This document shows positions 27,088 to 36,095 of a stretch of 64,000 nt of DNA, one piece after another (positions within the stretch are counted from its first letter, which is position 1; every line of letters starts with the position of its first letter). Made by a program: the position numbers and the translations under genes. Below the pieces are notes generated by a model, which was given only the letters and a program-made list of their open reading frames with translations, searched no databases and was not told where the DNA came from. The DNA comes from Mycobacterium sp. ITM-2016-00316 (GTDB taxonomy: Bacteria; Actinomycetota; Actinomycetes; Mycobacteriales; Mycobacteriaceae), in assembly GCF_002968335.2 (NCBI RefSeq), contig NZ_CP134398.1:1302001-1366000 (forward strand), in the 5' to 3' direction.

Positions 27088-27105
27088 TAGATTGTCAACA
27101 ATCTA
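27088..27105. promoter_or_regulatory. GntR-type operator, palindrome TAGATTGT-CA-ACAATCTA
   Basis: A perfect 8-base-arm palindrome lies in the 77-base gap between the divergent aminotransferase and dehydrogenase. Its 12-base core ATTGTCAACAAT recurs at 30038 and, reversed, at 33665. Size and A/T-rich symmetric ends fit FCD-type GntR operators. A partial copy (ATTGTCGAC) sits at about 27075. Confidence 0.75.
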
Positions 27106-27140
27106 GCGGACAACGGCGCGGTACCAGAAGGGGTGATGGA

Positions 27141-28598
27141 GTGGACGAGGCACGGGTGGTAGCAGCCGTCCGGAAACGGCTGTTCCTCGGCGGCGAATGG
27201 GTGGACGCCGCCGACGGGCGCACCGCCGACGTCGTCGACCCGGCGACGGGGATGACACTGTGTGCGGTCGCCGACGCCGCACCGGCCGACGGTCGTGCCG
27301 CGTTGGCCGCCGCCGTCGCCGCCCAACCCGGCTTCGCGGCGATGGCGCCGCGCGAGCGCGCCGACATCCTCACCCGCGCCTACACGCTGCTGCATGATCG
27401 TGTCGACGATCTGGCGCTGTTGATGACACTGGAGATGGGCAAGCCGCTGGCCGAGGCTCGCGGTGAGATTGCTTACGCCGCAGAGTTTTTCCGGCACTTC
27501 GCCGCTGAAGCGGTGCGTATCGACGGTGGCTACCAGATCGCTCCTGCCGGTGGGGCCCGCTTTCTTCTCACCCGCCAACCGGTCGGGCCGTGCCTGCTGA
27601 TCACGCCCTGGAACTTCCCGATGGCGATGGGCACCCGAAAGCTCGGGCCGGCGATCGCGGCGGGCTGCACCAGCATCATCAAGCCGGCGCCGCAGACACC
27701 GCTGTCGATGCTCGCGCTCATGGACATCCTCGCCGAGGCCGGGCTGCCCGCCGGGGCGGTCAACTGCATCACCACCACCGAGGCCGGGCCGGTGGTCGAG
27801 CCGTTGATCCGGTCGGGGCAGATCCGTAAGTTGTCGTTCACCGGATCGACGAACGTCGGCCGGATGCTGCTCGAACAGTGCGCGGAGAAGATCCTGCGTA
27901 CGTCACTGGAGCTCGGCGGCAACGCCCCCCTCCTGGTGTTCGACGACGCCGACCTGGACGAGGCGGTCGAGGGCGCGCTCGCGGCCAAAATGCGCAATAT
28001 GGGGGAGGCATGCACCGCGGCCAACCGCATCTACGTGCAGGCTCCGGTGATCGACGAGTTCGGCCGCCGGCTGGCCGAGCGGATGGCCGGGCTCACGATG
28101 GGCCGCGGCACCGAGGATGGTGTGAACGTCGGGCCGCTGATCGACGAGGCCGCGCTGCGTAAGGTGCAGACCCTGGTCGCCGACGCCGTCGAGCGTGGGG
28201 CGTCGGTGCTGACCGGTGGTGCGGCGCCCGGCGGGCCAGGGTACTTCTACCCGCCGACGGTGCTGACCGGCGTGCCGCGCGACGCCGACATGTGCGATCA
28301 GGAGATCTTCGGACCCGTCGCGCCGCTCACCGCGTTCGATACCGAGGCCGACGCGATCGCGGCCGCCAACGACACCGAATACGGTTTGGTCTCTTACGTT
28401 TTCACCAACGACCTGCGCCGGGCGTTGCGGGTCGCCGAGGCGCTGGAGACCGGTATGGTCGGGTTGAACCAGGGTGTGGTGTCCAACCCGGCCGCCCCGT
28501 TCGGCGGCGTCAAGGCCTCCGGACTCGGCCGCGAGGGCGGCTCGGTGGGCATCGACGAGTTTCTCGAGACGAAGTACATCGGCATCAAGATGGAGTGA
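27141..28598 (+). CDS. NAD(P)-dependent succinate-semialdehyde dehydrogenase-like ALDH
   Basis: A 485-residue aldehyde dehydrogenase closest to the SSADH (GabD) group. It has LEMGKPLAEARGEI, PWNFPMAMGTRKLGPAIAAG, the SSADH-like GNAPLLVFDDAD, the catalytic cysteine in GEACTAANRIY, and EIFGPVAPL. GTG 27141 is preceded by GGGGTGATG-GA. Being divergent from the aminotransferase with a common operator, it probably oxidises the semialdehyde that enzyme makes. It is convergent with the GntR gene. Confidence 0.9.
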   Translation: MDEARVVAAVRKRLFLGGEWVDAADGRTADVVDPATGMTLCAVADAAPADGRAALAAAVAAQPGFAAMAPRERADILTRAYTLLHDRVDDLALLMTLEMGKPLAEARGEIAYAAEFFRHFAAEAVRIDGGYQIAPAGGARFLLTRQPVGPCLLITPWNFPMAMGTRKLGPAIAAGCTSIIKPAPQTPLSMLALMDILAEAGLPAGAVNCITTTEAGPVVEPLIRSGQIRKLSFTGSTNVGRMLLEQCAEKILRTSLELGGNAPLLVFDDADLDEAVEGALAAKMRNMGEACTAANRIYVQAPVIDEFGRRLAERMAGLTMGRGTEDGVNVGPLIDEAALRKVQTLVADAVERGASVLTGGAAPGGPGYFYPPTVLTGVPRDADMCDQEIFGPVAPLTAFDTEADAIAAANDTEYGLVSYVFTNDLRRALRVAEALETGMVGLNQGVVSNPAAPFGGVKASGLGREGGSVGIDEFLETKYIGIKME

Positions 28599-28604
28599 CC
28601 GGGC

Positions 28605-29285
28605 TCAGACGCTGGCGGGCTCGGCCCCCTCGACGGCCGGGTCGTCGATCAGCCGTGCCAGTGCGTCGTCCATGTGGGCCACCAGCAGCCGGTCGGTGAG
28701 GTCGCGGTCCCCGGAGCGGATCGCCGCGGCCAGCGTGCGGTGCTCCTCCTCGCGAAAGTCCGACTTGGCGTAGGTCTCGTCGAGAGCGTGGATGCACATC
28801 CGGGTCTCGGTGATGAACGTCAGGTGCATCCGGGCCAGCCGCGGGCTGCCGGACAGTTTCACCAGCTCCTCATGGAACGCGATGTCGACCTCGCTGACGG
28901 CCGCCGGGGTGGGGGCGTCCCCCATCCGGTCGACGATCGCCAGCAGAACGTCCCCGGCGGCGAGGTGATCGCCGTCGTCGATGATCTTGCGGGCCGCGGC
29001 GCGTTCGGCGGCGGCACGGGCCAGGTACATGTCGCGGATGTCGACGGGGGTCAGCTCCACGACGAACAGCCCGCGGTTGCGAATCGCGACCAGCAGCCCC
29101 TCCTGGGTGAGGCGTTGCATCCCCTCGCGCAACGGCCCGCGGCTGACGCCGAGCTGGCGGGCCAGCTCGGCCTCACCGAGTTGCTCGCCGGGCTTGAGTT
29201 CGCCGTAGCCGATGGCCGCGCGCAGCTTGTCGGCGATGATGCTGGGCGTCGACTTCTGCATGAGCGGCCCGATGTGCCCGGTCAT
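28605..29285 (-). CDS. GntR-family (FCD) transcriptional regulator, probable regulator of the block
   Basis: A 226-residue regulator. The N-terminal winged helix (SIIADKLRAAIGYGELKPGE, then LARQLGVSRGPLREGMQRL) is followed by an all-helical FCD ligand domain with metal-site residues around EVDIAFHEELVKLSGSPRL. FCD GntR proteins bind short palindromes and usually sense organic acids. ATG 29285 overlaps the stop of the racemase-fold gene by four bases. It therefore sits in the operon that starts under the operator at 30038, implying autoregulation. ATG 29261 is an alternative start. Confidence 0.9.
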   Translation of the reverse strand: MTGHIGPLMQKSTPSIIADKLRAAIGYGELKPGEQLGEAELARQLGVSRGPLREGMQRLTQEGLLVAIRNRGLFVVELTPVDIRDMYLARAAAERAAARKIIDDGDHLAAGDVLLAIVDRMGDAPTPAAVSEVDIAFHEELVKLSGSPRLARMHLTFITETRMCIHALDETYAKSDFREEEHRTLAAAIRSGDRDLTDRLLVAHMDDALARLIDDPAVEGAEPASV

Positions 29286-30001
29286 CGTCGCCCCCCGAAC
29301 AGCGCGCCGAGGCCCGGTAAGGCCGGCACCTCTCCGAGCAGGTGCAATCCCTTCCACACCGTCACCTGGTTGGCGGTCAGCACCGGCTTGCCGACGGCGT
29401 CCTCGAGGCGCTCGATGATCGCGAGCGTGTGCATCGCGGTATCGGGCACCAGCACCGCGTCGGCGTCGGGATGATCGGCGGCGGTGACCATCTCGATGAC
29501 CCGCGCCGGGTCCAGGGTGCCGACCTCGGCGGCGGTGTAGATGCCGTGGCTGCCCATCGACACCACCTCGGCCCCGCCGGCGGACAGGAACGCCACGAAG
29601 TGCTGAGCGACATCGTCGGGATAGGAGGCCGCGACGGCGACCCGGTGCAGGCCCAGGAAACGCAGCGCGTCGACGAACGCGATGGACGTCGAGGATGCCG
29701 GTACCCCGGCCGCGGCGGCCACCGCGGCCACCTGGTCGGCGGCGCCCGCCGCGCCGAAGACGAAGCTGCCCGAGGTACAGGCCCACATCACCGCGTCCGG
29801 GCGCGCGGTGGCCAGCTGGGCGGCGCCGTCGGCGAGGCGGGTGTCGCTGCCGAGGTCGAGCAGGGCATCGACGCGGTGCGCGTCTTCGCCGACGGAGGTG
29901 ATGACGACGGGTAACCGCACCGCGCCGGCGATCCGGTCCTCGAGGGCGGGAAAGTCGTCTTCGGCGCTGTGGCCGGGGTAGAGCAGGCCGACGGTCGGCA
30001 T
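29282..30001 (-). CDS. Asp/Glu racemase-fold enzyme (maleate isomerase / arylmalonate decarboxylase-like), copy 1
   Basis: A 239-residue protein with the pseudo-twofold Asp/Glu/hydantoin racemase fold. The first active-site loop is VMWACTSGSFVFG (Cys75). In the second half the equivalent loop is AVLVPDTAMHT, so the second catalytic Cys is replaced by Asp187-Thr188. Maleate isomerases need both cysteines, so this copy cannot use the standard mechanism. ATG 30001 has GGAGGG upstream. It is first in the operon with the GntR gene, and the operator lies about 40 bases upstream. Confidence 0.85.
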   Translation of the reverse strand: MPTVGLLYPGHSAEDDFPALEDRIAGAVRLPVVITSVGEDAHRVDALLDLGSDTRLADGAAQLATARPDAVMWACTSGSFVFGAAGAADQVAAVAAAAGVPASSTSIAFVDALRFLGLHRVAVAASYPDDVAQHFVAFLSAGGAEVVSMGSHGIYTAAEVGTLDPARVIEMVTAADHPDADAVLVPDTAMHTLAIIERLEDAVGKPVLTANQVTVWKGLHLLGEVPALPGLGALFGGRR

Positions 30002-30037
30002 GGGTCCCTCCATGGCTTGTCGATGCCGGGATAGTAG

Positions 30038-30049
30038 ATTGTCAACAAT
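30038..30049. promoter_or_regulatory. GntR operator copy 2, ATTGTCAACAAT
   Basis: Identical 12-base core to the 27088 palindrome, in the 46-base gap between divergent genes. Its last two bases are the first two bases of the FAD/Fe-S dehydrogenase ATG. Confidence 0.7.
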
Positions 30050-32924
30050 GTTAACGCCCGCCACCTACGACGTCAGGCGGCTGGGCGCACAGCTGCGTTC
30101 CGAGCTGCGCGGCACGGTCGGTGACGATGCCACCGCCAAGGGTCTCTACGCCGTCGACGCGTCCAATTACCGGGTGGTGCCCGACCTCGTGGTGGTCCCC
30201 GCCGACGTCGACGATCTCGCCGTGGCGGTGCTGCTGACCGCCGCCGCGGGCGCGCCGGTCACGCTGCGCGGCGGCGGGACGTCGATGGCCGGCAACGCCA
30301 TCGGCGGGGTCGTCATCGACGCGTCCCGGCATGTGAACCGGATCGTGGACATCGATCCCGCCGCCGGGACCGCCGTCGTCGAACCCGGCGTGGTGCTCAC
30401 CAGCCTGCTGGCCGCCGCCCGGCCGCACAGGCTGACCTTCGGCGCCGACCCGTCCTCGGCCAGCCGCGCCACCCTCGGCGGGATGATCGCCAACAACGCC
30501 TGCGGCGCGCACTCGGTGGCGTGGGGCACCACCGCCGACAACGTGCGGTCCCTGGACGTGCTGCTCGCCGACGGCACCCGCGTCACGGCGACCGCGGGCG
30601 GCGACCGCCACGAACTGACCACCAGGGCCGGCCGCGAAGGCGAACTGCACCGGCAGCTCACCGGCTTCACCGACGTCCACGAGGCGGCGATCCGGCGCGG
30701 TTTCGGCCGGTTCACCCGCCAGATCTCCGGGTACGCGCTGCACGAGCTGCTGCCCGAGCACGGCTACAACGTGGCCGCGCTGCTGTGCGGGAGCGAGGGC
30801 GGGTTCGCTGCCACCCTGCGGGCGACCGTGGCGCTGACACCGGTGCCGGCCGCGCGGGTGCTGTGTGTGCTGGGTTTCGCCGATTCCATCGCTTCGGCCG
30901 AATGCGTGCCTGCGGTGCTGGCGCACCGCCCGCTGACGATGGAGTCCATCAACGATCAGCTCGTCGACCGGCTGCCCGGCGAGGTGCGGCGCGCGGCGAT
31001 CGCCGCCGGACTCCCCGGCGGGCGCGCCTGGGTGCTGGTCGAGATGGGCGGCGAAGATCTGGTGTCCGCCACCGCGGCGGCCGAGAAGATGCTTGCCGCA
31101 CTGAAGGATTCGGGCTCACCGGCGACCGCGTCGCTGGTGACCGAGCCGACGGCGCAGGCCGTGCTGTGGCGATGCCGCACCGATGCGGCCGGGCTGGCGA
31201 CCCGGCGCGCCGACGGTGCCGAAGCCTGGGGCGGCTGGGAGGATGCCGCGGTTCCGCCACAGCGCCTCGCCGACTACCTGCGCGGCCTGGACGCGATCAT
31301 GGGCCGCTACGGGCTGTCCGGCGCCTCCTACGGGCACTTCGGCGAGGGCTGTATGCACATGCGTATCGACTTCGACCTGCTCAGCAGCGAGGGGGTGGCC
31401 GCCTACCGGGCATTCGTGGAAGAGGCCACCGATCTGGTGGTGGCGCTGGGCGGTTCGGTGTCCGGGGAGCACGGCGACGGCCGGGCCCGCTCGGAGATGC
31501 TGGGCCGGATGTACGGCGCAGACGGGCTGGCTTTGCTGGCCGCAATGAAGGACATCTGGGATCCGGCGCGGGTACTCAACCCGGGGGTCATCGTGGATCC
31601 GCCCGCGCTGGACGTGGGGATCCGCCATGTCGGTCCGGCCAAAGACCGGAAGTTGTTGACGCTGTTCGCCTATCCCGACGACCACCACGACTTCGCGCAG
31701 GCACAACGGCGCTGCGTCGGCATCGGCAAGTGCCGCCAGAGCGCCGGCGGGGTGATGTGTCCGAGCTACCAGGCCACCCGCGAGGAGCAGCACTCCACCC
31801 GCGGGCGCGCGCACCTGCTGTGGGAGATGCTGGCCGGCGATGTGGTCACCGACGGCTGGCGCTCCACCGAGGTGCGCGACGCGCTCGATCTCTGTCTGTC
31901 CTGCAAGGGGTGCCTGTCGGACTGCCCGGTGAACGTCGACATGGCCACCTACAAGGCCGAATTCACCCACCACCACTACGCGGGCCGACCGTGGGCGCGG
32001 CCACTGTCGCACTGGTCCATGGGTTGGCTGCCGCTGTGGTCGCGGGTGGCGGCCAAGGCGCCGAAGGTGGCCAACCGGCTGGCCCGCGGCCCGCTGGTGA
32101 AACGGCTGGGTGGCATCGCTCCGCAGCGCGAGATCCCGGCGTTCGCCGAGCAGACGTTCACGTCCTGGTTCGCCGGCCGGCCCGAGCGCGAGGGCGCCCG
32201 CGGCCCAGTGCTGCTGTGGCCGGACAGCTTCACCGAGCACCTGGCCCCGCAGGTCGGGCAGGCCGCCGTCGAGGTGCTCGAGGACGCGGGGTATCGGGTG
32301 GTGCTGCCCGACGGCCCGGTGTGCTGCGGGCTGACCTGGATCTCCACCGGTCAGCTCAAGGCGGCTCGCCATCAGCTGCAGAGATCGTTGTCGCGGCTGG
32401 CGCCGCACCTGGATGCCGGCACCCCGATCGTCGGGCTGGAACCCAGTTGCACCGCGGCGCTTCGTCGCGACGCCCCCGAACTGCTGGCCGACGACCCGCG
32501 GGCGGCTCAGGCCGCCGCGGCGACACACACCTTCGCCGAGTTCATCGTCGCGTCGGGCTGGCAGCCGCCGCGCCTGCCCGCGCCGGCACTGGTGCAGACG
32601 CACTGCCACCAGCACGCGGTGCTCGGCTTCGACGCCGACCGCGCGCTGATGGCCGCCGCGGGCATCGCCGCCGACATCCCGGACTCCGGATGTTGCGGGT
32701 TGGCGGGCAATTTCGGGTTCGAACGCGGCCACTACGAGGTGTCGCAGGCGGTGGGGGAGCGGGTGCTGTTACCCGCGGTCCGCAAGGCCGACCCGAGCAC
32801 GGTCGTCATCGCCGACGGATTCAGTTGCCGCACCCAGATCGCGCAGGGCACCCCGCGCCGGGCCGTGCACCTGGCCGAACTGCTGGCCCAGGGGGTGCGC
32901 GCTCAGCGCTCCATCAACTGCTGA
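30048..32924 (+). CDS. FAD-linked and Fe-S dehydrogenase (GlcD-GlcF fusion, D-2-hydroxyglutarate dehydrogenase-like)
   Basis: A 958-residue fusion. Residues 1-540 are a VAO-type FAD domain (VTLRGGGTSMAGNAIGGVV, GMIANNACGAHSVAWGTT, and a C-terminal SYGHFGEGCMHMRI and SGEHGDG). A bis-[4Fe-4S] segment follows (CVGIGKCRQSAGGVMCPSY and CLSCKGCLSDCPVNV). The end carries two CCG domains (VCCGLTWISTGQL and SGCCGLAGNFGFERG). This is the YdiJ/D-2-hydroxyacid dehydrogenase layout, oxidising a D-2-hydroxy acid and passing electrons to the respiratory chain. ATG 30048 lies inside the operator and has no ribosome site, so it may be leaderless. Confidence 0.9.
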   Translation: MLTPATYDVRRLGAQLRSELRGTVGDDATAKGLYAVDASNYRVVPDLVVVPADVDDLAVAVLLTAAAGAPVTLRGGGTSMAGNAIGGVVIDASRHVNRIVDIDPAAGTAVVEPGVVLTSLLAAARPHRLTFGADPSSASRATLGGMIANNACGAHSVAWGTTADNVRSLDVLLADGTRVTATAGGDRHELTTRAGREGELHRQLTGFTDVHEAAIRRGFGRFTRQISGYALHELLPEHGYNVAALLCGSEGGFAATLRATVALTPVPAARVLCVLGFADSIASAECVPAVLAHRPLTMESINDQLVDRLPGEVRRAAIAAGLPGGRAWVLVEMGGEDLVSATAAAEKMLAALKDSGSPATASLVTEPTAQAVLWRCRTDAAGLATRRADGAEAWGGWEDAAVPPQRLADYLRGLDAIMGRYGLSGASYGHFGEGCMHMRIDFDLLSSEGVAAYRAFVEEATDLVVALGGSVSGEHGDGRARSEMLGRMYGADGLALLAAMKDIWDPARVLNPGVIVDPPALDVGIRHVGPAKDRKLLTLFAYPDDHHDFAQAQRRCVGIGKCRQSAGGVMCPSYQATREEQHSTRGRAHLLWEMLAGDVVTDGWRSTEVRDALDLCLSCKGCLSDCPVNVDMATYKAEFTHHHYAGRPWARPLSHWSMGWLPLWSRVAAKAPKVANRLARGPLVKRLGGIAPQREIPAFAEQTFTSWFAGRPEREGARGPVLLWPDSFTEHLAPQVGQAAVEVLEDAGYRVVLPDGPVCCGLTWISTGQLKAARHQLQRSLSRLAPHLDAGTPIVGLEPSCTAALRRDAPELLADDPRAAQAAAATHTFAEFIVASGWQPPRLPAPALVQTHCHQHAVLGFDADRALMAAAGIAADIPDSGCCGLAGNFGFERGHYEVSQAVGERVLLPAVRKADPSTVVIADGFSCRTQIAQGTPRRAVHLAELLAQGVRAQRSINC

Positions 32925-33625
32925 CCGGGTCCGACGGCCTTGCGGCCGATCAGACTCAGCGCATGCCACATGGTGACCTGATTCGCGGTCAGCACCGGCT
33001 TGTGCAGTTCGGCCTCCAGCGCGGCGATCACGTCGTAGGTCGGCATGTTCGTGCAACTGATGAACACCGCGTCGGCGTCGTCGGTGTCGGTCTCGCGGAC
33101 CAGTTGCATGGTGACCTCGTGGGGCACCGTCCAGATGTCGGAGATCAGACCGAGGCCGGAGGCCGCGGTGACCTCGATACCGGATTCGCCGAGGAAGGCC
33201 GTCAGCCCCACGGTCAGGTCGGCGGTGTAGGGCGTGGCCGTGGCGATCCTGGTGATCGCCAGGTGGCGCAGCGCCTCGAGCAGCGCACCGCTGGTGGTCA
33301 GCGCCGCCAGGGCGCCGGCGCCCCTCATCGCGGCCACCAGTGCCCGTTCGGCCAACGGGCCGCCGACGAAGCTGCCCGATGTACATGCATAGGCCATGAC
33401 CAGCGGTGATACCGCCGAGACGTCGATGACGCTCTGGGCTGCGGTCTCGGGGTCGGAGATGTGCACGGCCATCTCCAGGGTGGCAGGCATGGGGGCGTGG
33501 GGCATGCGGGTGACGTGCAGGCTGACGTCATCGGGAAGCCACCGCCAGAGTTCGCGGTCGAGCGCGAAATCGTAGGGCACCACCACGCCGATACCGGCTT
33601 GGTGCAGAGGTGGCGACGGGCTCAT
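32903..33625 (-). CDS. Asp/Glu racemase-fold enzyme (maleate isomerase-like), copy 2
   Basis: A 240-residue paralogue of the 29282-30001 enzyme. Both catalytic loops are intact: MAYACTSGSFVGG (Cys81) and AVFISCTNMPTYDV (Cys191). That matches maleate cis-trans isomerase, which uses two cysteines. ATG 33625 is chosen, and GTG 33631 is two codons upstream. The 3' end overlaps the convergent FAD/Fe-S gene by 22 bases. It is divergent from the hydroxyacid dehydrogenase operon with the third operator between them. Confidence 0.87.
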   Translation of the reverse strand: MSPSPPLHQAGIGVVVPYDFALDRELWRWLPDDVSLHVTRMPHAPMPATLEMAVHISDPETAAQSVIDVSAVSPLVMAYACTSGSFVGGPLAERALVAAMRGAGALAALTTSGALLEALRHLAITRIATATPYTADLTVGLTAFLGESGIEVTAASGLGLISDIWTVPHEVTMQLVRETDTDDADAVFISCTNMPTYDVIAALEAELHKPVLTANQVTMWHALSLIGRKAVGPGQQLMER

Positions 33626-33664
33626 TGGCACAGTGTGAGGCCGGTGTGACCCCTCCGCAAGTCG

Positions 33665-33676
33665 ATTGTTGACAAT
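33665..33676. promoter_or_regulatory. GntR operator copy 3, ATTGTTGACAAT
   Basis: Exact reverse complement of the core at 30038 and 27091. It lies between the divergent racemase-fold copy 2 and the hydroxyacid dehydrogenase-amidase-DUF3830 operon. Confidence 0.7.
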
Positions 33677-33705
33677 AGTACGTTTTGGTTCCTAGCCTCG
33701 TTGCC

Positions 33706-34683
33706 GTGCCTCGACAACGACCGGTGATCGCGGTGCTGTGCGAGCAAGCGGATGACCGGCCACCGGGGCTGGCGAACCTCGATGTCGACTTCCGCTTCTG
33801 CACCGCCGACGGCCTCCCCGAGGCGGTCCGCGGAGCACAGGCGCTGCTGCTGTGGGACTTCTTCTCGACCGCCGTGCGTGACGCGTGGCCCGATGCGAAA
33901 GATCTTGAATGGATTCACATCACCGCCGCCGGGGTGGACACACTGCTGTTCGACGAACTGCGTGACTCCGGGGTGGTGGTGACCAACGCGCGCGGGGTGT
34001 TCGACCGACCACTGGCCGAATACGTGCTCGGGGCGGTCATCGCGCACGCGAAGGACAGTCGCACCAGCTTCGCGCTGCAGGCCCGTCACCAGTGGCGCCA
34101 CCGCGAGACGCGATCGGTCACCGGCGCCACCGCCTTGGTGGTCGGTACCGGTGGCATCGGCCGCGAGATCGCCAGGCTGCTGCGGGCCGTGGGGGTGACC
34201 GTGCGCGGCGCGGGCCGACGGCCCGCCTCCGGCGATCCCGACTTCGGTGAGATCGTCGACAGCGCAATGCTTTCCGCGCACGCAGGATGGTGTGATCACC
34301 TGATTCTGGCCGCCCCGCTGACCGCGGCCACCCGAGGTCTGGTCGACGCTGAGGTGCTGGCGGCGATGAAACCCGACGCGCATCTGGTGAACATCGCCCG
34401 GGGCCCGATGGTCGACGAGGCCGCGCTGCTCGACGCCCTGGCGCACGGCAGGATCGGGGGTGCGACGCTCGACGTGTTCGACACCGAGCCGCTGCCGCCC
34501 GAGCACCCACTGTGGGACGCTCCCAACGTGACGATCACCGCGCACATGTCCGCCGACGTGATCGGCTGGCGCGACGAGCTGGCCGGTCAGTTCGCGGCCA
34601 ATGCCCGACGGTGGCTGGCCGGCGAGCCGTTGCACAACGTCATCGACAAGAAGCTGGGCTACATCCCGGCCGGAAGGCCGTGA
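33706..34683 (+). CDS. D-2-hydroxyacid dehydrogenase (NAD-binding)
   Basis: A 325-residue protein. The NAD-binding domain includes ALVVGTGGIGREIARLLRAVG, HLILAAPLTAATRGLV and HLVNIARGPMVDEAALLDAL, plus GATLDVFDTEPLPPEHPLW with the catalytic Glu. The usual His of the catalytic pair is in ITAHMSAD. GTG 33706 and TTG 33685 are both possible starts, neither with a strong ribosome site. The stop and the amidase ATG share a base (TGATG). It probably interconverts a 2-oxo and a D-2-hydroxy acid in the pathway. Confidence 0.88.
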   Translation: MPRQRPVIAVLCEQADDRPPGLANLDVDFRFCTADGLPEAVRGAQALLLWDFFSTAVRDAWPDAKDLEWIHITAAGVDTLLFDELRDSGVVVTNARGVFDRPLAEYVLGAVIAHAKDSRTSFALQARHQWRHRETRSVTGATALVVGTGGIGREIARLLRAVGVTVRGAGRRPASGDPDFGEIVDSAMLSAHAGWCDHLILAAPLTAATRGLVDAEVLAAMKPDAHLVNIARGPMVDEAALLDALAHGRIGGATLDVFDTEPLPPEHPLWDAPNVTITAHMSADVIGWRDELAGQFAANARRWLAGEPLHNVIDKKLGYIPAGRP

Positions 34684-36095
34684 TGCTTCCCGAGGCCACC
34701 GAACTCGTTGCGGGCTACCGGGATCGGACGCTCTCCCCGGTGGAGGCCACCCGCGCCGCGCTGGCCGCGATCGAGGCCTACGACGGTGCGGTGAATGCGT
34801 TCGTGCTCGTCGACGCCGAAGGTGCGCTGGCCGCGGCACAGGAATCGGAGGCGCGCTGGCACGCCGGTGCGCCGCTGGGCCCGGGAGACGGGGTACCGAC
34901 GTCGATCAAGGATGTGTTCCTCACCCGGGGGTGGCCGACACGGCGGGGCAGCGCCCTGATCGACCCGGCCGGACCGTGGGACGAGGACTCGCCGTGCGTG
35001 GCCCGGTTGCGCGAGACCGGCGCGGTGATCCTGGGAAAGACGACCTCGCCGGAGTACGCGTGGAAGGGCGTCACCGATTCGCTGACCTTCGGTGCCACCG
35101 GCAACCCGTGGGACCCGGCGGTGACCGCGGGCGGCTCCAGCGGGGGCAGCGCGTCGGCGGTGGGGCTGGGCATGGGGTCCTGGTCGATGGGCACCGATGG
35201 CGGTGGCTCCGTGCGTATTCCGGCGGGATTCACCGGCACCGTCGCGCTGAAACCCACGTTCGGGCTGATCCCGCACTATCCGGCCAGCCCGTTCGGGACG
35301 CTGGCGCATTCCGGGCCGATGACGCGCACGGTCCGCGATACCGCTGCACTGATGGATGTGGTGACGGGCTTCGACGCCCGCGACTGGTCGGCGATGCCGG
35401 CGCCGGCGCGCTCGTTCCTGCACGGTCTCGACGACGGGATGGCCGGGCTGCGAGTCGGGTTCTCGCCGAACCTCGGCTTCGTCCGCAACGACCCGGACGT
35501 CGATGCAGCCGTGCGCGCCGCGGTGGCCGTGCTCGAACAGGCCGGCGCCCGCATCGAGGAGGCAGACCCGGGTTTCACCGATCCTGTCGAGGCGTTCCAT
35601 GTGCTCTGGTTCTCCGGCGAGGCCAAGGTGTTGCAAGGTCACGGGGAACTGGCCGCCCTGGCGGGTCGCGTCGACCCCGGACTGTTGCGCACGGCGACAC
35701 GCGGCGCGATGTACTCGGCCTCGGACTACCTGGACGCAGTGGCGGTACGAATGCAGTTGGGGCAGTTGATGGGGCGGTTCCACGAGCGCTACGACGTGCT
35801 GGTGACCCCGACGCTTCCGCTGCCCGCCTTCCCGGTCGGCCAGGATGTACCGGACGGCTCGGCGTCGCCGGACTGGACGAGCTGGACGCCGTACACCTAC
35901 CCGTTCAACATGACCCAGCAACCCGCGCTGAGCGTGCCGTGCGGATTCACCGGGACCGGACTGCCGGTGGGCCTGCAGATCATCGGCCCGCGGCACGCCG
36001 ACGCGCTGGTGCTGCGGGTGGGACAGGCCTACCAGTCGGCCACGGACTGGCACCGACACACGCCGAAACTGATGGCACAGCAGGAGGATTTGTGA
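34683..36095 (+). CDS. amidase signature family hydrolase
   Basis: A 470-residue amidase. The Ser-cisSer-Lys triad is present: Lys in GVPTSIKDVF, the cis-Ser in TAGGSSGGSASAV and the nucleophile Ser in GTDGGGSVRIPAGF. It would hydrolyse a linear amide to acid plus ammonia. The start is coupled to the upstream dehydrogenase and the stop overlaps the DUF3830 GTG by four bases, so the three proteins are made together. The substrate is not evident. Confidence 0.92.
   Translation: MLPEATELVAGYRDRTLSPVEATRAALAAIEAYDGAVNAFVLVDAEGALAAAQESEARWHAGAPLGPGDGVPTSIKDVFLTRGWPTRRGSALIDPAGPWDEDSPCVARLRETGAVILGKTTSPEYAWKGVTDSLTFGATGNPWDPAVTAGGSSGGSASAVGLGMGSWSMGTDGGGSVRIPAGFTGTVALKPTFGLIPHYPASPFGTLAHSGPMTRTVRDTAALMDVVTGFDARDWSAMPAPARSFLHGLDDGMAGLRVGFSPNLGFVRNDPDVDAAVRAAVAVLEQAGARIEEADPGFTDPVEAFHVLWFSGEAKVLQGHGELAALAGRVDPGLLRTATRGAMYSASDYLDAVAVRMQLGQLMGRFHERYDVLVTPTLPLPAFPVGQDVPDGSASPDWTSWTPYTYPFNMTQQPALSVPCGFTGTGLPVGLQIIGPRHADALVLRVGQAYQSATDWHRHTPKLMAQQEDL

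Noticed and set aside
30521..33409. 962-codon rightward frame in a second phase of the FAD/Fe-S dehydrogenase gene
   Set aside because: The alternative phase contains the cysteine motifs and FAD signature; this one is Arg/Gly/Ala shadow sequence running past the real stop.
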